Part shown: piece by piece, positions 1-7,956 of the stretch
Position numbering within the stretch: position 1 is the stretch's first letter
Layout of the letters: each line of letters opens with the position of its first letter
Assembly: GCF_005311025.1 (NCBI RefSeq)
Contig: NZ_CP031747.1
Location: 930,001 to 994,000, forward strand
DNA: 64,000 nt
Reading direction: 5' to 3'
Source of the DNA: Alcaligenes faecalis
GTDB lineage: Bacteria; Pseudomonadota; Gammaproteobacteria; Burkholderiales; Burkholderiaceae_B
Translations under genes and position numbers: made by a program
Notes under the pieces: generated by a model
Databases searched by the model: none
What the model saw: only the letters and a program-made list of their open reading frames with translations
Told to the model about the DNA's origin: nothing

Positions 1-1049
1 GTTCCAAGACCTTTGCGCTAAATGGCAAAGTGGGCGAAACCGTGGGCATTGCGGCCCAGGAAAGCCCCAACGAACATGCTTTGACGGTTCAGTTGACCGA
101 GCTGCGCCCCATCAACGTGGAGAACCTGACTGAGGGTGATCCTCAGCCCAAGGCCATGATTGAACACGTAGCCGCGGTTACTGGTAGCGCTGCCAACAAG
201 AAAGATCAGCATCTGAAGAACGTCGGCCCCAGCGTGAACTATCGCTTGATCGACGATCAGGGCCAGTCCCGCGAGTTTGTGAACTACATGCTGCCTGTGG
301 AGCTGGATGGCACCCTGGTGTTTCTGGCCGGTATGCGTTTCTCGCCCGCCGAGCCGTTTCGCTATGTGCGTTTCCCGGCTGACGACAAGGGTTCCTTGAA
401 GGAATTCATGGATTTGCGTGCGGCCACGCAGAACGAGGCCCTGGTGACCCAGGCGGCCGAGCGCTTTGCCGAGCGTAACTCTTCGTCGCCCGAGCAAAAA
501 GAGCTGATGCTCTCCGCGTCCAGAACTGCTTTGCAGACGTTTGTGCGTGCCGGTTTTGATGGCTTGATCAGCCGTGTCCCCGAGGCCGAGCGCGAGCGTA
601 TTCTGGGTTTTGCAATTCCCATGATTCAGTTCACACTGTCGGAATTGCGTGATTTGATCAGGCAGCAACAAGGTTTGCCAGAGCTGGATTACAGTCAGGA
701 AAATAGCGATGCCAATCGCTGGATTCAGTCTGCTGTACTGGCGTTTGCCAACCTGCCTGATTACCCGGCACCGGTTATGTTGACCTTGGACAGCTTTGAG
801 CAAGTTCAGGCCAGCGTATTCCAGGTGGCGCGCAGCCCAGGCATGTACATTGTGTACTTGGGTTGCTTGTTTCTGATTATTGGCGTGTTCTCGATGTTCT
901 ATATCCGGGATCGCCGTGTGTGGGTCTGGATTCGCCCTCACAACCAAGGCAGCAGTGTCATGGCTGCCATGACATCTCAACGTCGCAACTTGGACTTTAA
1001 CCTCGAGTTTGATCGCCTTAAAGCGGCGTTCAACCGGCTATCTGTCTGA
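1..1049 (+). CDS. resB: ResB-type cytochrome c biogenesis protein, 3' part
   Basis: Partial gene: the frame is open from base 3 to the left edge, so the start lies outside the window and about 348 C-terminal residues are visible. ResB (Ccs1) works with CcsA/ResC in System II to carry haem across the membrane and attach it to apocytochrome c. The visible part is the large periplasmic region, then one membrane segment near the end (GCLFLIIGVFSMFYI) and a short positively charged cytoplasmic tail, as in the family. The partner ccsA follows after 15 bp, so the two form an operon. Family call is firm. Confidence 0.93.
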   Translation, partial: SKTFALNGKVGETVGIAAQESPNEHALTVQLTELRPINVENLTEGDPQPKAMIEHVAAVTGSAANKKDQHLKNVGPSVNYRLIDDQGQSREFVNYMLPVELDGTLVFLAGMRFSPAEPFRYVRFPADDKGSLKEFMDLRAATQNEALVTQAAERFAERNSSSPEQKELMLSASRTALQTFVRAGFDGLISRVPEAERERILGFAIPMIQFTLSELRDLIRQQQGLPELDYSQENSDANRWIQSAVLAFANLPDYPAPVMLTLDSFEQVQASVFQVARSPGMYIVYLGCLFLIIGVFSMFYIRDRRVWVWIRPHNQGSSVMAAMTSQRRNLDFNLEFDRLKAAFNRLSV

Positions 1050-1064
1050 CAAGGTGTAGCTACT

Positions 1065-2423
1065 ATGGCGCAGACCCTTTCTTCGGCCACTCCCTCGATG
1101 TGGCAAGACAATATCGCTTCCAGTGGTGACCGGCGCGGTATCCGTGGCCGTCCGGACTGGACGGATGTGCTGTTTCTGGTGGTACTGGCTTTGGGTGCGG
1201 CGTATGCGCTCAATGTGTACAGCACCAGTATGGATTACTACGAAAAGATCATTCTGGTGGCTTTTGTGCCGTTTGTGGCCTGGCTGGGGTGGTTGTGGCG
1301 TCCGTTGCGCACGCTGCTGGTGTTGTCTGGTTTGACAGCTTTGCTGGCGGTCTGGCTGTACAGCACGGGTGATGGTTTGGGCACCGGCGATATTGAAAAG
1401 GCCGATTCGGTTTTTCTGCTGAAGTATTTGTTCTCTTCCCAGTCCGCCATTTTGTGGATGTGCGCGCTGTTCATTCTGGCTACGGTGATGTACTGGGCTG
1501 GTTTTTTCAGCAGTACGGCTGCTTGGATGGGGTCGGGGCTGACCTGGGCGGCGATCTATGCCGGGATGACGGGTTTGCTGGTGCGCTGGCGTGAAGGCCA
1601 CTTGTTGGGTCCGGACATCGGTCATATCCCGGTCAGCAATCTGTATGAAGTGTTTGTGCTGCTGGCGCTGATTACTGCCTTGTTCTACATGTATTACGAG
1701 CGTCGTTACAACACGCGTGCCTTGGGTGGCTTTGTGCTGTTGGCGATCAGCTCGCTAGTTATTTTTCTGCTGTGGTATTCCTTCACGCGTGATGCACACC
1801 AGATCCAGCCTTTGGTGCCTGCGCTGAAAAGCTGGTGGATGAAGCTGCACGTGCCGGCCAACTTTATTGGTTACGGTACGTTCTCGTTGGCGGCCATGGT
1901 GGGTTTTGCGTATCTGGTTAAGGAAAATGGCGAGACGCGTTCGCGTGCCAAGCTGATTCCGGTGTTTTTGCTGGGTGCGATTCTGTGTGCCGAGCCCATG
2001 ATTTTTGGTTCGCGCGAGTTGTCGCCTACCTGGATGCTGTATTTCGGTATCGGTAGTGTGATCGTGGGTACGATTCTGTATTTCCGTGGTCCGATTTCGC
2101 GCAAGCTGCCTTCGCTGGAGGTGCTTGATGACATCATGTACCGGGCGATTGCGGTGGGTTTTGCCTTCTTTACGGTGGCTACGGTGCTGGGGGCCTTGTG
2201 GGCCGCTGATGCTTGGGGCACTTACTGGCAATGGGACCCGAAAGAGACTTGGGCTTTGATTGTGTGGCTGAACTATGCGGCTTGGTTGCACTTGCGCTTG
2301 CTTAAAGGGCTGCGTGGCACGATGGCGGCATATTGGGCGCTGGGTGGGCTGCTGATTACCAGCTTTGCGTTCCTGGGCGTGAATATGTTCTTGTCGGGGC
2401 TGCATTCCTACGGGGAGCTGTAA
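1065..2423 (+). CDS. ccsA: Haem lyase subunit CcsA/ResC of System II cytochrome c maturation
   Basis: A 452-residue, very hydrophobic protein with many membrane segments. Near residues 385-405 it carries the tryptophan-rich WWD signature (WGTYWQWDPKETWAL) that presents haem at the periplasmic face for attachment to the CXXCH motif of apocytochromes. Conserved histidines flank it. It lies 15 bp after resB in the same direction and is followed by an intrinsic terminator, so resB-ccsA is the end of an operon. The symbol ccsB is also used for this protein in betaproteobacteria. Confidence 0.95.
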   Translation: MAQTLSSATPSMWQDNIASSGDRRGIRGRPDWTDVLFLVVLALGAAYALNVYSTSMDYYEKIILVAFVPFVAWLGWLWRPLRTLLVLSGLTALLAVWLYSTGDGLGTGDIEKADSVFLLKYLFSSQSAILWMCALFILATVMYWAGFFSSTAAWMGSGLTWAAIYAGMTGLLVRWREGHLLGPDIGHIPVSNLYEVFVLLALITALFYMYYERRYNTRALGGFVLLAISSLVIFLLWYSFTRDAHQIQPLVPALKSWWMKLHVPANFIGYGTFSLAAMVGFAYLVKENGETRSRAKLIPVFLLGAILCAEPMIFGSRELSPTWMLYFGIGSVIVGTILYFRGPISRKLPSLEVLDDIMYRAIAVGFAFFTVATVLGALWAADAWGTYWQWDPKETWALIVWLNYAAWLHLRLLKGLRGTMAAYWALGGLLITSFAFLGVNMFLSGLHSYGEL

Positions 2424-2483
2424 GGTTTTTGCTGTTCTGGGGTGCTTGTGTTTGGGCTTCGGAATGGCGGTTGTAGAATTGGG

Positions 2484-2522
2484 AAACCCGAGTTTGGCTG
2501 AGTGCCGGACTCGGGTTTTTTT
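2484..2522 (+). terminator. Intrinsic terminator after resB-ccsA
   Basis: The stem AACCCGAGT / ACTCGGGTT encloses a 13-nt loop and is followed directly by a run of seven T. It lies about 60 bp after the ccsA stop codon and ends the cytochrome c maturation operon. Confidence 0.88.
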
Positions 2523-2607
2523 GTGGCTGTTTATTTGTTCTTTTAGGGGCGGGTGCCTGGTAGGGGCTTGAATGGTGCTTTGTGGGGTGACATAAGCGCT
2601 GGGAGAC

Positions 2608-2839
2608 GCCGCTGGTGTGCGGGTCGGGGTGTCGGGGCTTGAGCGCTTGCCGGTGCTGCGCACCGGTGCCCTTGGCAGAAGATCGCGTAGGGCGCATCCT
2701 GAACTCGCACGATGGTTTGTCCCCCGGACAAACCATAAGCGTCGTGCTCAAACAGCAGGATGCTTGAACCCCTACGCGATCTTCTGCCCGCGGCAAGCAC
2801 TCTGAATCGCCCCGACACCCCGACCCGCACACCAGCGGC
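2608..2839. repeat. 232-bp nested palindromic element
   Basis: A perfect 31-bp inverted repeat forms the outer arms (2608-2638 and 2809-2839). Inside are a perfect 19-bp pair (2674-2692 and 2770-2788), an 8-bp pair (2645-2652 and 2791-2798), CATCCTG/CAGGATG, and a central perfect 11-bp pair around a CCC loop (2712-2722 and 2726-2736). The left half has an extra small hairpin (CGGTGC / GCACCG, 2651-2665). No open frame in it looks coding, and no target-site duplication is visible. It could be a non-autonomous mobile element, a BIME-like repeat or a cruciform-forming site. Confidence 0.75.
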
Positions 2840-3302
2840 TCACAGTGTTTGTTTATGGACCAGTCCTAATTTTTTCGGTGAATAGTGGGTGGGTTTAGGG
2901 GAGGCGTGATTGCGGTTTTTGGGTTAGGCGTTAATCGGAAGTTTGTTGGATTGAGGTGGCTTTGCTTAGCCAGACTCAGATCTAGACCGCTAAAACCCAA
3001 GCTAGCTCGATGTCTGTATCTATCTTCAGAACTATTTACTGCTCCAACTTTAGATACGCGCCTGGACTCGGAGCGGTAGCAGATATGAAGTGCGAAATTT
3101 AGAGTTGGGTATTACGCAGTGGTAAGTGGTGCGATCGGGCCAGAAGACTCAGGCTCTTATATGGCAGGGTGTCGGGGTGATGATGGCGTCAGGAAGGCTT
3201 TTATAGCTTCCCCATGACATTTGCAATGAAGGCGCATCAATGTGGTGAGAAACGCGGTCCTTTGCCACCCAGGCCCTCTGTGGGGCTTGGGCGCTTACCT
3301 AC
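2840..3302. other. Intergenic stretch without recognised gene
   Basis: About 460 bp between the palindromic element and the 3' end of the GGDEF/EAL gene. Only a short frame of 64 codons is open, with no ribosome binding site and no recognisable product. A GC-rich stem (CCCAGGCCC / GGGGCTTGGG, 3268-3291) just after the GGDEF/EAL stop could help end that transcript, but it has no T run. Local base composition is more AT-rich than the neighbouring genes. Confidence 0.5.
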
Positions 3303-6215
3303 TTACATGGCGGGCGGGAACTTGTCCTGGGATTCGATCAGGAACTGTCTGGCGGCGGCGTCGTTGACCAGGTCGGTCATGGCGTTGGCTTTGAGCAGGT
3401 CTGCAGGGGTGCAGGCTTTGGAGATGATGAAGCCTTGTACGTAGTCCACGCCCAGTTCTTGCAGGGCTTTCAGGGTGGGGACGTCTTCTACCCATTCGGC
3501 GATGCTGATCATGCCTAGGTTGTTAGCCAGTTCAACGATAGTGCGGACGATGGCGACGTTGGTTTCTTTTTTCAGCATGTCGCAGATCAGGGCACCGTCA
3601 ATCTTGATGGCATCGGCGGGCAGTTCGCGCAGGTAGGAGAAGGAGGTGTACCCCGCTCCAAAGTCATCCAGTGCGATGCGCACGCCCATTTTCTGCAGGC
3701 GACGCATGAAATTACGTGTGTGCTCCAGGTCGTCCAGTGCGACGCCTTCGGTGATTTCTACACACAGTCGGCGGGCCAGGTGTTCGAATCGGGCCAGGAT
3801 GTCGAAGAGCCATTTGATGAAGGTGTCGTCGTTCAGGGACACGCCGCTCAGGTTGATGGTGACCCATTGGGTCTTGCTCAACTGAGCTTCGTGTTTGGAC
3901 ATCCATTCCAGGGTGGCGGAGAACACCCATTTATCGATGATGGTGATGGTGCCGCTTTCTTCTGCTGCTGCGATGATGCGGCCGGTAGGGATGAGCTGGC
4001 CAGAGGAGTCGCGCACGCGCAGCAAGGCCTCGAAGTTCAGGCTGTCCATGGGGCGACGCAAGGCAGCGATAGGCTGCATTTCCAGGTATAGCGCGCGAGA
4101 AGAGCCACCTTCCAGCTCTTCAAATAAACGTAGTTCTTCGGCGTGTTCTTGCAGGACGTTGGAGTCCTGCCCGTAGATAATCATGTCCTGATGCAGGCGG
4201 CGGGCGTCGCGGGCAGCTCGGCTGGCGGCGGAGATGGCTTCTTGCGGAGCCATGCCGGGGGCGACTTCGACCAGCCCCAGTGTGCTGCGCAGGTTGAAAC
4301 TGCGGTTGCCAGCCAGCAAGGGGCTTTTGTTCAGCGATTCCAGCACGCTATTGGCCAGAGTGCGAGCCTGGTCGGGTTCGCAGTCTTCAAAGATGATGAC
4401 AAATTCGTCGCTGCCGATGCGGCCAATCTTGTCTTTGCTGCGCAGGACGGATTCCAGTTGCTCGCAGACTTTCAGCAGCAGGGCATCGCCCGAGGAATGG
4501 CCGAAGGTGCCGTTCACATATTTGATGTGGTTCAGGTCCAAGTAGGCCAGCAGGCACGGTTTGTCGTCCTGGCTGCGGCTGAGCAGGCCGTCCAGTGCTT
4601 TTTCGATGCCGCGCTGGTTCAGGACATTGGTAACCGGATCGTTGTCGGCCATCAGGCGCAGTTGGCGGTAGGTCTCGGCACGGGCGGTGATGTCTTGCAG
4701 AGATCCTTCGATGCACTGATTGACGATGGCCACACGCAAGGCAAATTGGCAGGGCTGGGCATCGGCGTCGTAGTAGGTAATGGTCACGTCCTGACCATTT
4801 TGTGTGCTTTGGGCGACAGCTTTCCAGTCTTGTTCGGGAAAGAAATTGGTCCAGTGTATGGTGCTTTCGTTCGGGTCTGCGTCTATGTTGAGCATGCGCG
4901 CCAGAATGGGACTGATGCGCAGAAAGACGCCGGACTCGTTCAGGGTAAACATGCCGACGGGGGTCAGCAGGTAGTGGGCCATGAGTTCGTTACGGGCGCG
5001 CAGGGATTCGCTGCGGTCTTCTCGCAAGCGTTCACCCACGGCCAGGGCCACCATCAGGTTGGAGAGCAGGAAGGCGATGACGCCGTTGAAGTTCTCTACA
5101 AAGCTGGAGCGACCAAAGGCCACCAGAAAGATGGCTGAAATCAGCATGCACAGGGCCATGCTGAGCAGCACCAGTTGCCAGAGCAAGATGCGCGAGCGGG
5201 TGTGCAGGAGGACGGACAGCAGCACGGCAGAGACGCAGCACAGCGCGTAGATGGTGCTGACCCACATGACGGGCTGGAACACGGACGCCGGGGCCAGCAG
5301 GGACACGGGTAACAGGATCAGGCCCAGTATGCCCACCGTAGGCAGCAAGCGTTGCAGGCGGGCGGTGGTAATCGAGTTGCCCAGCAATACCGTAAACAGG
5401 GAATAGCTCAGGATGAAGTAGCAGGCGATGGTCACCTGACGCAGCACCGGCATGTACTGCGAGGGCAGAATCTGGCCTAGCCACTGGGTATCCCAGCCCA
5501 TGGCCATCGAACCCAGGCGCAGGTTGCCAATCAGCCAGACTGACAGCAGCAGGTAGATCCAGGCGCGGTTGGTGGCGGCCAGCACCAGCATGAACATGGC
5601 CATGGTCAGCAAGCCGCCTTCCAGCAGCCCTATGCCACGGCTAAGACGGATCGAGGAGTTGGTGACGTCAGCGCTGGCCCAGAGCTGAGCTTGCAGGAGG
5701 GTGGGGCGGGAGGTCTCGACACGGCACAGCACGGTGTCGGGGTGGTTCGCCTGGCCTAATTCCAGGGTGTAGCTTTTTACCGGGGCGGGTGACAGCGGGG
5801 TAGGCGGGTCCAGCTCACTGTTACGCAGGGCCTGGCCGCTGCGGGCGTCTTGGCAGTGCAGCGAAGAAATCGGGGAGGCCGGAAAGTGCAGGACCTGGTC
5901 CTGCTGGGGGAAGGGGGCGGGCAGGGTCAGCAGCAGCCAATGGGGCTCGCTCAAGTGCAATCGTTGCCGGGTCGGGGCATTTTCCAATTGCGTCAGTAAC
6001 TCTGGATCCGCATGCTCTTGCTGGCTGGCCAGCGCCTGAATGCCCAAACTTTGACCGGGAACGGTAGGGTAGCGATTCGGCAGGAACAGTAATGCCCATA
6101 AAGTGAGCATGATCAGAAACAAAGGGATGACGTAAAGACTCAAGCCGCGAATCAGGCGCTCGCTGGCCGAAGTAACAGGCTCAAAGCCGTGTGTCGGTAT
6201 CCCAGGGGTGGTCAT
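3303..6215 (-). CDS. Membrane-bound GGDEF/EAL cyclic-di-GMP signalling protein
   Basis: About 970 residues. Order: one N-terminal membrane segment (about residues 25-45), a periplasmic sensor region of about 170 residues, a block of seven hydrophobic segments resembling the 7TMR-DISM module, a PAS-like region, GGDEF, then EAL. The GGDEF loop reads GSDEF, with Ser in the second position, and the inhibitory site RSKD lies five residues upstream. The EAL part keeps EALLR, the DDFG loop and IKIDG, so phosphodiesterase activity is expected; cyclase activity is doubtful. The start used has a GGAGG 13 nt upstream; another ATG at 6245 adds ten residues. No operon partner is seen. Confidence 0.87.
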   Translation of the reverse strand: MTTPGIPTHGFEPVTSASERLIRGLSLYVIPLFLIMLTLWALLFLPNRYPTVPGQSLGIQALASQQEHADPELLTQLENAPTRQRLHLSEPHWLLLTLPAPFPQQDQVLHFPASPISSLHCQDARSGQALRNSELDPPTPLSPAPVKSYTLELGQANHPDTVLCRVETSRPTLLQAQLWASADVTNSSIRLSRGIGLLEGGLLTMAMFMLVLAATNRAWIYLLLSVWLIGNLRLGSMAMGWDTQWLGQILPSQYMPVLRQVTIACYFILSYSLFTVLLGNSITTARLQRLLPTVGILGLILLPVSLLAPASVFQPVMWVSTIYALCCVSAVLLSVLLHTRSRILLWQLVLLSMALCMLISAIFLVAFGRSSFVENFNGVIAFLLSNLMVALAVGERLREDRSESLRARNELMAHYLLTPVGMFTLNESGVFLRISPILARMLNIDADPNESTIHWTNFFPEQDWKAVAQSTQNGQDVTITYYDADAQPCQFALRVAIVNQCIEGSLQDITARAETYRQLRLMADNDPVTNVLNQRGIEKALDGLLSRSQDDKPCLLAYLDLNHIKYVNGTFGHSSGDALLLKVCEQLESVLRSKDKIGRIGSDEFVIIFEDCEPDQARTLANSVLESLNKSPLLAGNRSFNLRSTLGLVEVAPGMAPQEAISAASRAARDARRLHQDMIIYGQDSNVLQEHAEELRLFEELEGGSSRALYLEMQPIAALRRPMDSLNFEALLRVRDSSGQLIPTGRIIAAAEESGTITIIDKWVFSATLEWMSKHEAQLSKTQWVTINLSGVSLNDDTFIKWLFDILARFEHLARRLCVEITEGVALDDLEHTRNFMRRLQKMGVRIALDDFGAGYTSFSYLRELPADAIKIDGALICDMLKKETNVAIVRTIVELANNLGMISIAEWVEDVPTLKALQELGVDYVQGFIISKACTPADLLKANAMTDLVNDAAARQFLIESQDKFPPAM

Positions 6216-6301
6216 GATGGTGGTACAGCCTCCAGCGCTTACCATCGAACTGTCTGGCCACTGACAGCGAAATCTGTGCGTTCCTGGCTAGGACAGGACG
6301 C

Positions 6302-6352
6302 AACAGGCCGGGACTGCGATGCCTGCTGATGGCAGCGCAGTCCCGGCCTGTT
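6302..6352 (-). terminator. Long perfect hairpin between lysA and the GGDEF/EAL gene
   Basis: A perfect 17-bp inverted repeat (6302-6318 and 6336-6352) encloses a 17-nt loop. It lies 62 bp after the lysA stop and before the next gene on the same strand. The T run after it is poor (GTTGCG), so it may be a weak terminator or a transcript-stabilising hairpin. Confidence 0.55.
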
Positions 6353-6414
6353 TTACGGTCAGATTCGAGAGTTCTTTAAGGCTGAATGGTTGTTACCTGC
6401 ATTCTTGCCCGTCT

Positions 6415-7683
6415 TTAAGGGAGCAATCGTTCGGTGGCAAACAAACTTTCCAGGCTTTCGCGGGGGCGGATCACATGAACCTGATCGCCGTCGACCAGAA
6501 TTTCAGCCGCACGGGGGCGGGTGTTGTACTGGCTGGCCATGGTAAAGGCGTAGGCACCGGCGGACATGATGGCGACCAGATCGTCCTGTTTCAGATCCAG
6601 CTGGCGGTCACGAGCCAGCCAATCACTGCTTTCGCAGATGGGGCCAACCAGATCGTAGCGGGGAGTGGACTCGGTCACTGGACGAGGCTCTACCGCTTCC
6701 ACGCCGTGCCAGGCATCGTACAGAGTGGGGCGAATCAGGTCGTTCATGGCGGCATCAATGATGGCGAAGTTTTTGGTCTCGCCATGCTTGAGGTATTCCA
6801 CGCGGCTGAGCAGCACCCCGGCATTGCCCACCATGGAGCGGCCGGGTTCCAGCACGATTTCCAGATGGCCCAGGCCGTTCTTGTCCAGAGCGGCAAACAC
6901 TTCGGTCAGCAGCTGGGTAGGGGTCACCAGGGTTTCGTCGGTGTAGCGAATGCCCAGACCACCGCCCAAATCCAGATGAGTCAGGTTCACGCCTTGCTCT
7001 TTCAGGGTCAGGATCAGCTTGATCAGCTTGTCCAGCGCATCCAGAAAGGGGCTGACTTCGGTAATCTGCGAGCCGATATGACAGTCCACACCCACAATAT
7101 TCAGGCTGGGCAGCTCTTGAGCGCGTGCATAGATGCGGGGAGCCTGATCAATCGGCACGCCGAACTTGTTGTCTTTTAGGCCGGTGGAAATGTAGGGATG
7201 GGTACGGGCATCTACGTCCGGATTTACGCGCAAGGAAACAGGCGCTTTCACATTCATGCGTTCAGCAACCTGTGCAACGCGCTCCAGCTCGCCTTCGGAT
7301 TCGACGTTGAAGCACTTCACGCCTGCTTTCAGGGCAGCTTCAATTTCCCAAACCTGTTTGCCAACACCGGAGAACACCACCTTGCCTGGATCGCCACCGG
7401 CGGCGATGACACGGGCCAGCTCACCGCCCGAGACAATGTCAAAGCCGGTACCCAGACGGGCGAATTCTTGCAGAATGGCCAGGTTGGAGTTGGCCTTCAT
7501 GCCATAGCACACCAACAACTTGCGGTCCTGGCCTGCCACTCGATAGGACTCCCAGGCGTCGCGCAAGGCTTGGCGGGAATACACATACAGAGGGGTGCCG
7601 AATTCTTCAGCCAGCTTGTTCAGGGGAACTTGCTCGGCGTGCAGCGTGTTGTTCTGAAATTGGAAGTGAGGTGCAACGGTCAT
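6415..7683 (-). CDS. lysA: Diaminopimelate decarboxylase
   Basis: A 422-residue PLP enzyme that decarboxylates meso-diaminopimelate to L-lysine, the last step of lysine synthesis. The PLP lysine lies in the YGMKANSN motif near residue 60, followed by the alanine-racemase-like barrel with HIGSQ and the C-terminal CESSDWLARDR motif that supplies the substrate-binding Cys and Asp. Length is normal. The small lipoprotein gene lies 41 bp upstream in the same direction, an arrangement common in proteobacteria. Confidence 0.96.
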   Translation of the reverse strand: MTVAPHFQFQNNTLHAEQVPLNKLAEEFGTPLYVYSRQALRDAWESYRVAGQDRKLLVCYGMKANSNLAILQEFARLGTGFDIVSGGELARVIAAGGDPGKVVFSGVGKQVWEIEAALKAGVKCFNVESEGELERVAQVAERMNVKAPVSLRVNPDVDARTHPYISTGLKDNKFGVPIDQAPRIYARAQELPSLNIVGVDCHIGSQITEVSPFLDALDKLIKLILTLKEQGVNLTHLDLGGGLGIRYTDETLVTPTQLLTEVFAALDKNGLGHLEIVLEPGRSMVGNAGVLLSRVEYLKHGETKNFAIIDAAMNDLIRPTLYDAWHGVEAVEPRPVTESTPRYDLVGPICESSDWLARDRQLDLKQDDLVAIMSAGAYAFTMASQYNTRPRAAEILVDGDQVHVIRPRESLESLFATERLLP

Positions 7684-7724
7684 GGTGTCGTCAAATAACA
7701 GAGGTTAAGCGAGCAGGGCGAAAA

Positions 7725-7859
7725 TCAGCGCGGCGCTGTTTGGGCGTCCGCTGCTTCCTGCGCAGGAGGGTGGTACAAGGGGCCTTTGTAGCCGCAAGCG
7801 CTAAGAAAAACGCTAAGTGCCAGCAAGGCCAGCAGGCGGGAGGAGCGTAGTTTGTTCAT
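7725..7859 (-). CDS. lptM: Small LptM/YifL-type lipoprotein
   Basis: A 44-residue protein read from the minus strand. It starts MNKLRSSRLL, has a short hydrophobic signal and a lipobox LSAC at residues 19-22, followed by GYKGPLYHPP. The sequence C-G-x-K-G-P-L-Y after the lipidated Cys is the hallmark of LptM (YifL), which helps mature the LptD lipopolysaccharide translocon in Escherichia coli. It lies directly upstream of lysA, as is common for the family. The ribosome binding site is weak. Confidence 0.88.
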   Translation of the reverse strand: MNKLRSSRLLALLALSVFLSACGYKGPLYHPPAQEAADAQTAPR

Positions 7860-7916
7860 AAGGTGTTGAGCTAGTGCGGACAATGCAGAACATTATGCCA
7901 TTGTGAGGGACAAAGC

Positions 7917-7945
7917 ATAAAAAAACGCCGGCTAGGCCGGCGTTT
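7917..7945 (-). terminator. Intrinsic terminator of mrcA
   Basis: Read on the minus strand, the stem CGCCGGC / GCCGGCG with a 3-nt loop is followed by a run of T. It sits just after the penicillin-binding protein stop codon and before lptM, separating the two transcripts. Confidence 0.9.
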
Positions 7946-7956
7946 GGGTACTGGAT

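Noticed and set aside
1755-2663. A 302-codon minus-strand frame
   Set aside because: It overlaps ccsA and runs into the palindrome, with a product of high Arg/His/Pro content typical of antisense shadows.
2885-3079. A 64-codon frame in the gap after the palindrome
   Set aside because: No recognisable product or ribosome binding site; AT-rich and low coding character.
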